Shown: one piece after another, positions 1 through 4,300 of the stretch
How positions within the stretch are numbered: position 1 is the first letter of the stretch
Layout: the number at the start of each line of letters is the position of its first letter
NCBI GenBank assembly: GCA_016302925.1
Contig: JAEDMR010000131.1
Location: forward strand, 1 to 5,630
DNA: 5,630 nt
Source: Bacillota bacterium
Lineage (GTDB): Bacteria; Bacillota; Clostridia; Peptostreptococcales; Anaerovoracaceae
Direction: 5' to 3'
The notes under the pieces: model-generated
The model's input: the letters and a program-made list of their open reading frames with translations, nothing else
Told to the model about the DNA's origin: nothing
Database searches by the model: none
Made by a program: the position numbers and the translations under genes

Positions 1-214
1 CGTATGGTGATGTAAATGCCGGAAGGAGTATTTCGCCTGCAGAGTTATGTAATGCTGCCACGTTCATGGTATCTCCCTGGTATGGCACGAGAAGCTGCGC
101 ATCCTTCAGTTCTTTAAAAAACTGCCTCTTTCCTTGCTCCGTGGGGTTGTCTCTGAATCTTTCCATGGCCTTCACAAGGTCGAAGCCTTCTGCGAAATTA
201 TCGTCTATTCTCAT
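1..214 (-). CDS. SseB-like protein, N-terminal part (runs off the left edge)
   Basis: An open minus-strand frame starts with ATG at 214 and runs off the window edge after 71 codons without a stop. GGAGG (221-225) lies 6 bases upstream of the ATG, a good ribosome site. The protein begins MRIDDNFAEGF. Residues about 34-69 carry the hallmarks of the SseB N-terminal domain: a helix (FFKELKDAQ), then LLVPYQ, then LLPAFTSP, matching the family pattern of a helix, a strand reading 'lVP' and the 'lP.FTs' motif. SseB was named for enhanced serine sensitivity in E. coli; the domain has no assigned enzymatic activity, so no reaction is proposed. The gene lies downstream of a cobalamin riboswitch and terminator on the same strand, which suggests B12-responsive attenuation. 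The C-terminal half and any downstream operon partners are outside the window. Family assignment is by motif recognition only. Confidence 0.75.
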   Translation of the reverse strand, partial: MRIDDNFAEGFDLVKAMERFRDNPTEQGKRQFFKELKDAQLLVPYQGDTMNVAALHNSAGEILLPAFTSPY

Positions 215-257
215 TTTGTTCCTCCGGTTAGCTTTTGTTTTCGTATTTTGGAGTGGA

Positions 258-300
258 GCAGCCTCAGGCTATACCTTATATTCATATAACCATCGGCTGC
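258..300 (-). other. Leader hairpin between terminator and SseB-like gene
   Basis: GCAGCC (258-263) pairs with GGCTGC (295-300). Going inward there is a symmetric 3x3 internal loop, then GG/CC (267-268 with 290-291), a single mismatch, and TATA/TATA (270-273 with 285-288). In the minus-strand RNA the internal loop is GAU facing UGA, which could form tandem G-A pairs. No T run follows, so it is not a terminator. It ends about 43 bases before the ATG and could affect RNA stability or ribosome access. No known RNA family was recognised; the function is inference. Confidence 0.4.
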
Positions 301-372
301 CCGTAAGGATAAAAAGAGTCCATTCGGGCTGCGACCTCTGAACGTTAATTATGTAAATCGTCATTTAAGGAG

Positions 373-423
373 AAAATTAAAAAGACCGCAGCCCCGCAGG
401 CCATAATCTGACCTACCGGCTGC
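373..423 (-). terminator. Intrinsic terminator of the cobalamin riboswitch (attenuator)
   Basis: Read on the minus strand, GCAGCC (423-418) pairs with GGCTGC (393-388). An inner AGG/CCT pair sits at 412-414 with 398-400. The 3' arm is followed within four bases by five T residues (383-379), then AATTTT (378-373). The element lies about 65 bases downstream of the aptamer and about 160 bases before the SseB-like start codon, the expected place for a B12-dependent attenuator. The plus strand also has a T run after the hairpin (430-434), so it may work in both directions. An explicit antiterminator helix was not resolved. Confidence 0.7.
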
Positions 424-488
424 AGCCCGTTTTTACTGCAACAAAAATATTCGCAAGTGCTCACCGACACAAGGAACTTTTTAGCTAA

Positions 489-686
489 TTATGCATGTCT
501 CCTGACTCAGCGATCAACGCTTTACTCACCTTCCCACACCCATCTTCTGTCCTCTTATATCGGTCAGAGGTGCAGTGGCATACTGAGCAAAACTCCTTCA
601 ATACAGTGGCGGGACCGTGCAGGATTCTGACCTGCTTCCATCTTAGCTCCGGCCTCGGCTCGCTTCATGCCGCCCGGAGAACATAA
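489..686 (-). ncRNA. Cobalamin (B12) riboswitch aptamer
   Basis: The minus-strand RNA shows the conserved cobalamin riboswitch blocks in order. GGAAGCAGG followed by AATCCTGC (639-619) is a closed hairpin. GGTCCCGCCACTGT (616-603) is the core. A second GCCACTG lies at 579-573, then GGGAAGG (537-531), and the 3' B12 box GTCAGGAGAC (506-497). TTATG near the 5' end (686-682) can pair with CATAA at the 3' end (493-489), closing a short P1. The B12 box continues as ATGCAT rather than the usual CTGCC. A promoter lies just upstream (712-740) and a terminator just downstream (373-423), so ligand binding probably promotes termination before the SseB-like gene. The blocks match RF00174-type cobalamin aptamers; the adenosyl- or aquocobalamin preference cannot be read here. 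Confidence 0.93.
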
Positions 687-711
687 ATGCCTTCCTATGA
701 ACTTCGTTTTT

Positions 712-740
712 ATTCTATCATTTTATCGGAGGATTTGCAA
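712..740 (-). promoter_or_regulatory. Promoter of the riboswitch leader
   Basis: On the minus strand, TTGCAA (740-735) is separated by exactly 17 bases from TAGAAT (717-712). TAGAAT differs from the housekeeping -10 consensus at one position. Transcription should begin near 705, about 20 bases before the aptamer. The same hexamers and spacing precede two other genes in this window (1347-1375 and 5454-5482). Confidence 0.65.
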
Positions 741-926
741 GCCCCCGAATATATAATATGTGTGTGCAAGTTCCTCTCCCATGGAAACAATAGGTTCGAT
801 GTTTTTACTGACAATTTGTACTATTCGAATGTTGGTTATGTGGACCTGCCATTTCAGTGTTTACAGAATCTACAATTATATTCGTGTATCTGCAGCCTTT
901 TCCCGGCTTTTTTCCTTTTCCGGGCA
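741..926. other. AT-rich intergenic stretch without a supported gene
   Basis: This lies between the divergent promoters of the riboswitch leader and spoIIID. Frames here have no convincing ribosome site or recognisable protein. It contains an ATTCGAAT palindrome (823-830) and, at its right end, a pyrimidine-rich tract with CCCGG and CCGGG segments (902-924) just before the spoIIID promoter. No function was assigned. Confidence 0.5.
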
Positions 927-954
927 TCATATTTCTTTTTTCCCGGCATATATT
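927..954 (+). promoter_or_regulatory. Sigma-E-like promoter of spoIIID
   Basis: TCATATT (927-933) matches the sigma-E -35 consensus KMATATT exactly. After 13 bases comes CATATATT (947-954), which fits the sigma-E -10 consensus CATACAHT at 7 of 8 positions. The spacing is one base shorter than the usual 14-15. In Bacillus and Clostridium spoIIID is made in the mother cell by sigma-E, so position and sequence agree. Predicted start of transcription is near 961. Confidence 0.6.
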
Positions 955-969
955 ATGGTAACTAAGAGC

Positions 970-975
970 AAGGAG
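970..975 (+). promoter_or_regulatory. Ribosome binding site of spoIIID
   Basis: AAGGAG lies 13 bases before the ATG at 989, longer than usual. An in-frame GTG at 977 is only one base from the site and is too close. An in-frame CTG at 983 would have ideal spacing but is a rare start. Homology to SpoIIID, which begins M-x-DYI-x-ER, favours ATG 989. Confidence 0.6.
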
Positions 976-988
976 TGTGTGTCTGCCA

Positions 989-1267
989 ATGAAGGATTAC
1001 ATAGAAGAAAGAGTGTTAGAGTTAGCACACTACATCATTACCACCAACTCCACGGTGCGGGCCGCCGCCAGAAAATTCCGGGTCAGCAAGTCCACCGTCC
1101 ATAAAGATGTCACGGAGCGGCTCCTTGAACTGAATCCGGGCCTTGCCGCCGAGGTGAAGGAGGTCCTGGAAAGCAACAAGGCTGAACGGCATCTGCGGGG
1201 CGGTATGGCCACGAAAGAGAAGTACCAGCACTCCCGGGAAGCCGGAAGATGCGTCAGAGAAAAATAA
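989..1267 (+). CDS. spoIIID: Stage III sporulation transcriptional regulator SpoIIID
   Basis: A 92-residue protein beginning MKDYIEERVLEL. It closely follows the known SpoIIID pattern: MxDYIxER at the N-terminus, a helix-turn-helix at about 22-44 containing VSKSTVHKD and TERL, NPxLAxEVKE at about 49-58, and the conserved RHLRGGxATKxKY near 67-79. SpoIIID is a small DNA-binding protein that activates or represses mother-cell genes during endospore formation, acting between sigma-E and sigma-K. Length matches the Bacillus protein (about 93 residues). The start at 989 is chosen by homology; an upstream GTG at 977 would add four residues but sits on top of the ribosome site. A sigma-E-like promoter lies at 927-954 and a terminator directly after the stop, so the gene appears monocistronic. 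Its presence implies a spore-forming lineage. Confidence 0.96.
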   Translation: MKDYIEERVLELAHYIITTNSTVRAAARKFRVSKSTVHKDVTERLLELNPGLAAEVKEVLESNKAERHLRGGMATKEKYQHSREAGRCVREK

Positions 1268-1293
1268 CGGCCCGGGCGGCCGTTTTTGTTTTT
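1268..1293 (+). terminator. Intrinsic terminator of spoIIID
   Basis: CGGCC (1268-1272) and GGCCG (1278-1282) form a five-base-pair GC-only stem around a CGGGC loop. Five T residues, a G and further T residues follow. It begins at the first base after the spoIIID stop codon. Confidence 0.85.
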
Positions 1294-1346
1294 CTTCGCA
1301 AAATCTGCCCGGCGGATGGATTTTGTTCCGTCCCGGGTGATTCTCG

Positions 1347-1375
1347 TTGCAAAAGTGCGTGCAATAGAGTAGAAT
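1347..1375 (+). promoter_or_regulatory. Promoter of the threonine aldolase-like gene
   Basis: TTGCAA (1347-1352), a 17-base spacer and TAGAAT (1370-1375). Transcription is expected to begin near 1382, giving a leader of about 30 bases. GGGAGGG (1398-1404) follows, 7 bases before the ATG. Both hexamers and the spacing are the same as at the riboswitch promoter and at 5454-5482. Confidence 0.7.
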
Positions 1376-1411
1376 AAAGCCATAGTATGTATATTTTGGG
1401 AGGGAAAAACC

Positions 1412-2437
1412 ATGATTTATTTCAGAAGTGATTACAGCCTGGGTGCACACCCGAAGATCATGCAGGCTCTGATGGACACCAACATGGAGCACACCGACGG
1501 GTACTGCCTGGACCGGTTCAGCGATGACTGCAGCGAGATGATCCGCCGGTGGGTGGGCAAGCCGGATGCGGATATTTACTATTTCGTCGGCGGTACACCG
1601 GCCAATACCACCACTATTTCTGCGGGTCTCAAACCGTACGAAGGGGTCATTGCACCGTCTACCGGCCACATCTATGTCCATGAAACCGGATCCATCGAAG
1701 CCAACGGCCACCGGACCTTCGGCATGCCGACGCCGGACGGGAAGCTGCGGCCATCGGACATCGAAACCTGTCTTCTGCATCACGAGGATGAGCATACGGT
1801 CATTCCGAAAATGGTCTACATCACCCACCCGACCGAAAACGGCGGCGTCTACACGAAAGCGGAGCTTACGGCACTGAGTCAGTGCTGCCGGAAACACGAT
1901 CTGACCTTATACATGGACGGCGCCCGTCTGGGAACTGCCCTGACCTGGCCGACCAATGATCTGGAAATCACAGAAATTGCGGACCTGGTGGATGCCTTCT
2001 ATATCGGCGGCACCAAGATCGGCGCCCTGTTCGGAGAAGCCCTGGTTGTGGTTCATCCGGAGAAATTCGACGATCACTTCCGCTACATGATCAAACGGCA
2101 GTGCGGTCTGCTGGCTAAGGGCCGTCTGATCCCGGTGCAGCTGAAAGCCCTCTTCGAAGGCGGGAAAGATTCCCTGTACTACCAGCTGTCCCGTCATGAA
2201 AACGACCTAGCTATCAAGCTGGCTGCCGGCGTCACCGGTGCAGGCTACAAGCTGTGGCTGCCGCATCAGACCAATCAGGTCTTCGTCATCATGCCGAACG
2301 ATCAGATTGCGGAACTGGAGAAGGACTTTTTCTTCTACACCTGGTGTCCGTATGATGAAAACAACTCAGTCATCCGTCTGGTTACCTGCTGGGGCACCAC
2401 GGAGGAGGATGTGATGGCATTCCTGAAGGCGATTTAG
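1412..2437 (+). CDS. Threonine aldolase family PLP enzyme (LtaE-like)
   Basis: A 341-residue fold-type I PLP enzyme of the beta-eliminating lyase / threonine aldolase family. Such enzymes cleave L-threonine or L-allo-threonine to glycine and acetaldehyde in the cytoplasm. Visible landmarks in order: RSDYSLGAHP near the N-terminus; GGTPAN (60-65), the phosphate-binding loop equivalent to the usual SGTxAN; GHIYVHE with H86 and E91, where H86 corresponds to the histidine that stacks on the cofactor; YMDGARLG with D169, which should bind the pyridine nitrogen, and R172; GGTKIG with K202 as the probable Schiff-base lysine; and R322 in a position expected to bind the substrate carboxylate. Length is normal (about 330-345). 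The lysine region GGTKIGALFGE differs from SKGLGxPVGS of classical LtaE, so it belongs to a divergent subfamily and substrate preference is uncertain. It has its own promoter and a strong ribosome site. No matching pathway genes are adjacent. Confidence 0.85.
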   Translation: MIYFRSDYSLGAHPKIMQALMDTNMEHTDGYCLDRFSDDCSEMIRRWVGKPDADIYYFVGGTPANTTTISAGLKPYEGVIAPSTGHIYVHETGSIEANGHRTFGMPTPDGKLRPSDIETCLLHHEDEHTVIPKMVYITHPTENGGVYTKAELTALSQCCRKHDLTLYMDGARLGTALTWPTNDLEITEIADLVDAFYIGGTKIGALFGEALVVVHPEKFDDHFRYMIKRQCGLLAKGRLIPVQLKALFEGGKDSLYYQLSRHENDLAIKLAAGVTGAGYKLWLPHQTNQVFVIMPNDQIAELEKDFFFYTWCPYDENNSVIRLVTCWGTTEEDVMAFLKAI

Positions 2438-2457
2438 CATCAGGAGTCGACGGGCAT

Positions 2458-2495
2458 GTCAACCTGGATGGACTTTATCTGAAATTCGGGTTGAC
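2458..2495 (+). other. Hairpin in the 3' region of the threonine aldolase gene
   Basis: GTCAACC (2458-2464) pairs with GGTTGAC (2489-2495) around a 24-base loop. No T run follows, so it is not a standard terminator. It could protect the transcript end or help stop transcription together with the convergent terminator at 2517-2558. No other good plus-strand terminator was found after this gene. Confidence 0.35.
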
Positions 2496-2516
2496 CCATA
2501 TTCTGTAAATAACGTC

Positions 2517-2558
2517 AAAAAGCAACCTGATCCCCTGAAATGACAGGAACAGGTTGCT
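2517..2558 (-). terminator. Terminator of the sigma / anti-sigma operon
   Basis: On the minus strand AGCAACCTG (2558-2550) pairs perfectly with CAGGTTGCT (2529-2521). An inner CCTG/CAGG stem lies around 2533-2546. The T run TTTTT (2521-2517) follows directly. It sits about 30 bases beyond the stop codon of the membrane protein gene. On the plus strand only a weak pyrimidine tract follows, so it may stop the convergent threonine aldolase transcript less efficiently. Confidence 0.85.
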
Positions 2559-2586
2559 CTTCATCTGCTGCACGCTCGCCGGCTCT

Positions 2587-3669
2587 TTACCTGCTTGCCG
2601 TGCTGTCTACCGCAGTGCTTCCCAGACGGATGGCTGCAATCTGATCCACATCCAACGGCATGGACCACTGGTAGCGCATGAGCCAGCTGCCGTCTTCCTG
2701 CTCTTCGCCGGAGCCGCCGGTGATGCTCACCTGTCCGCCGTTTTTCAGAATGGCGGTCGGCATTTCACCGTGGACATTTTCTGCTTCCAGATCACTGCTT
2801 ACGATGTAGCGAATGCCTACGGAATTGATTTCCATATCTGAAATGTGAACAACGGCGCTGCCCATGCTGTTCGGCACGGTGAATTCACTGTCGAAATCAT
2901 CCGGTGTCAGGGTCTTTCCCGTTTCCGTCAGCGGTACGGTAAATTCCAGGGTCCAGTCGCCCTCCTGCAGCAGCTTCTTCTTATCTGCATCCGTCGGGTG
3001 TTCCATGAAATCCGTCATCTTCAGGGTAAATACCGCTTCCTGGCCGGAAACCTGCTGCAGCAGATCCGGGTTGAGCTGGCCGTCAATGAGGATTCTTGCT
3101 CTGTTTTCATTTCCGGAAGTATCTGTGATGCTGCCCCATCCCCAGGACAGATCTTCGATCGTCTCCGACTGGATCTCCATCTGGTTTTTGGCAAACCCGT
3201 ATGCCTCATCCGGATCCATCTTTACCCCTTCTGCATAGAGCATGATCCAGAAGTATCCGTCGCTGTAGGCGATGGAGTCTGCAGTCACGGTCACATCGCC
3301 CACGGTCTGGCTCACACCCAGCGGCGTGGTCAGACTGTCAATCATGGCCGTCTGTTCTTCCCCAAGTTCCTGATTGTTCCAGGATTTCCAGCTGGCTTCA
3401 AACCAGTTTTTCAGCCCGTCGCCGCTGGATACTGCCAGGGCGGTTCCGCTGACCAGCACCACCAGCAGGCAGGCTGCCATCACCATGGAAAATCTGCGCC
3501 GTCCTCCTGTGCGCCGTCCCCGGCTTCTTTCCGTGCCAGCTCCATGGCTTTCGGCTGCCGCAGCATCCACATCCGTATTCAGAATCCGGCTTCGCACCCC
3601 TTCCGGTGTGTGCACCCGGGTAAAGGTCTCTCTGTACATTTCTTTCATTTTACTTTCTTCCGTCTTCAT
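2587..3669 (-). CDS. DUF4179-type membrane protein, probable anti-sigma factor
   Basis: A 360-residue protein with one membrane segment at about 60-80 (SMVMAACLLVVLVSGTALAV), preceded by an Arg/Gly-rich stretch at about 48-59. The order is a cytoplasmic N-terminus of about 58 residues, one helix, and a large extracytoplasmic part of about 280 residues rich in beta strands (for example GVSQTVGDVTVTADSIAY, then EFTVPLTETGKTLTP). This is the layout of DUF4179 proteins encoded beside ECF sigma factors in Firmicutes, where the inner domain is thought to hold the sigma factor until a signal arrives. The classical zinc anti-sigma motif HxxxCxxC is absent from the N-terminus. The start at 3669 is preferred over an ATG at 3675: GGAGG (3681-3677) is 7 bases from 3669 but 1 base from 3675, and 3669 gives an ATGA overlap with the sigma gene stop. 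Anti-sigma function is inferred from layout and context. Confidence 0.8.
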   Translation of the reverse strand: MKTEESKMKEMYRETFTRVHTPEGVRSRILNTDVDAAAAESHGAGTERSRGRRTGGRRRFSMVMAACLLVVLVSGTALAVSSGDGLKNWFEASWKSWNNQELGEEQTAMIDSLTTPLGVSQTVGDVTVTADSIAYSDGYFWIMLYAEGVKMDPDEAYGFAKNQMEIQSETIEDLSWGWGSITDTSGNENRARILIDGQLNPDLLQQVSGQEAVFTLKMTDFMEHPTDADKKKLLQEGDWTLEFTVPLTETGKTLTPDDFDSEFTVPNSMGSAVVHISDMEINSVGIRYIVSSDLEAENVHGEMPTAILKNGGQVSITGGSGEEQEDGSWLMRYQWSMPLDVDQIAAIRLGSTAVDSTASR

Positions 3670-4160
3670 TTCCATTCCTCCCCCAATACATGCTTCAGTT
3701 TCTCCCGTCCTCTGGCCAGCCGGGTCTGCACGGTAGACAGGCGGCTTCCTGTGATTTCCGCGATTTCCCGGACTGCATAGCCTTCATAATAGTACAGATA
3801 CATGGGCAGGCGGTATTTCACCGGCAGATCCATTACCGCCTGAAACAGCTCCCGGTGCAGGCTGTCTGCGCCCGGAAAGCTTTCCGCTGCGATTTCCGCC
3901 GCCATGTCTTCCATGCCCGTTTCCCGTTTCCGGTGGGGCAGGGTGACCAGGCGTTTGGCCTCGTTGACCGTCACCCGGACCAGCCAGTGCCGTGCGTGAT
4001 CCGTACTGTCGAATTCCGGTCCGGAGCGGTACAGACGGAGCAAAACATTCTGTGTCACATCTTCCGCATCCTCCGGGCGCTGTACCACGTGCAGGGCGAT
4101 CCGGTAGATCATATCCATGTATGTTTCGGCCAGAGCGGTAAACTCTATTTCGTTTTTCAT
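3666..4160 (-). CDS. ECF-type RNA polymerase sigma factor
   Basis: A 164-residue sigma-70 family protein with only regions 2 and 4, typical of ECF sigma factors. Region 2 spans about 8-72: the -10-binding helix region contains YRIALHVVQRPEDAEDVTQNVLL, then the HARHWLVRVTVNEAKRL helix. After a linker (about 73-100), region 4 spans about 104-160 and holds DLPVKYRLPMYLYYYEGYAVREIAEITG and the recognition helix STVQTRLARGREKLK. It should direct RNA polymerase to a small regulon at the membrane-stress or envelope level. ATG 4160 has GAAGAGG (4175-4169) 8 bases upstream; a TTG at 4166 would be too close. The stop overlaps the ATG of the downstream membrane protein as ATGA, so the two are probably co-regulated. 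A TATTAT (4202-4197) may be its -10, but no good -35 was found. Confidence 0.92.
   Translation of the reverse strand: MKNEIEFTALAETYMDMIYRIALHVVQRPEDAEDVTQNVLLRLYRSGPEFDSTDHARHWLVRVTVNEAKRLVTLPHRKRETGMEDMAAEIAAESFPGADSLHRELFQAVMDLPVKYRLPMYLYYYEGYAVREIAEITGSRLSTVQTRLARGREKLKHVLGEEWK
3677..3681 (-). promoter_or_regulatory. Ribosome binding site deciding the anti-sigma start
   Basis: GGAGG on the minus strand, inside the last codons of the sigma gene. Spacing is 7 bases to the ATG at 3669 and 1 base to the ATG at 3675, which supports 3669 and translational coupling. Confidence 0.75.
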
Positions 4161-4168
4161 CTGCAATA

Positions 4169-4175
4169 CCTCTTC
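4169..4175 (-). promoter_or_regulatory. Ribosome binding site of the ECF sigma gene
   Basis: GAAGAGG on the minus strand lies 8 bases before ATG 4160, and only 2 bases before the alternative TTG at 4166, so it selects ATG 4160. Confidence 0.65.
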
Positions 4176-4179
4176 TCTC

Positions 4180-4202
4180 TGAAAGCACTTTCACCCATAA
4201 TA
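4180..4202 (-). promoter_or_regulatory. Possible -10 element and palindrome before the sigma gene
   Basis: TATTAT (4202-4197) lies about 37 bases before ATG 4160 and could be a -10 box. No recognisable -35 lies 16-18 bases further upstream, where the T run of the neighbouring terminator sits. Just downstream, TGAAAG-CA-CTTTCA (4180-4193) is a near-perfect palindrome in a position suited to an operator. An ECF-type autoregulated promoter cannot be excluded. Confidence 0.3.
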
Positions 4203-4215
4203 CCCTGCTCGGACG

Positions 4216-4286
4216 AAAAAAATCCCGCCGGGAGAAAATATTTTGCGAAAAAAGTTCAGATTCTTTCCGAAAACGCTCCAGGCGGG
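4216..4286 (-). terminator. Terminator of the HutD-fusion gene, with a long loop
   Basis: On the minus strand CCCGCC-T-GGAG (4286-4276) can pair with CTCC-C-GGCGGG (4234-4224). This gives ten base pairs with one mismatch around a loop of about 41 bases. Seven T residues follow almost at once (4222-4216). A smaller local hairpin, TCCC/GGGA, precedes the same T run and could act alone. The element starts about 15 bases after the stop codon of the HutD-fusion gene. Confidence 0.65.
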
Positions 4287-4300
4287 TGGGTTGGGCTTAT

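Noticed and set aside
66..341. Plus-strand open frame opposite the SseB-like start
   Set aside because: The minus strand has an ATG with an ideal ribosome site and SseB motifs; the plus frame has neither.
752..757. Perfect TATAAT on the plus strand
   Set aside because: The only -35-like hexamer (TTGCAA at 735-740) is 11 bases away, too close, and is better used by the minus-strand promoter.
902..924. CCCGG...CCGGG hairpin upstream of spoIIID
   Set aside because: The stem is only five bases and neither strand has a T run after it. It may be chance within a pyrimidine-rich tract.
495..965. Two short plus-strand open frames at 495-686 and 687-965
   Set aside because: The first is the reverse of the cobalamin aptamer, and the second crosses the intergenic gap with no ribosome site or recognisable protein.
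977..988. GTG at 977 as the spoIIID start
   Set aside because: It would leave one base between the ribosome site and the start codon, and SpoIIID homologues begin at the residue encoded by ATG 989.
1022..1897. Long minus-strand open frame (291 codons) across spoIIID and the threonine aldolase gene
   Set aside because: It lies opposite two well-supported genes, its translation is low-complexity and unlike any family, and it has no suitable ribosome site. It is a by-product of GC-rich codon use.
2845..3780. Long plus-strand open frame opposite the anti-sigma and sigma genes
   Set aside because: Its translation is rich in Cys, His and Arg with no domain signature, and it overlaps two recognised minus-strand genes along its whole length.
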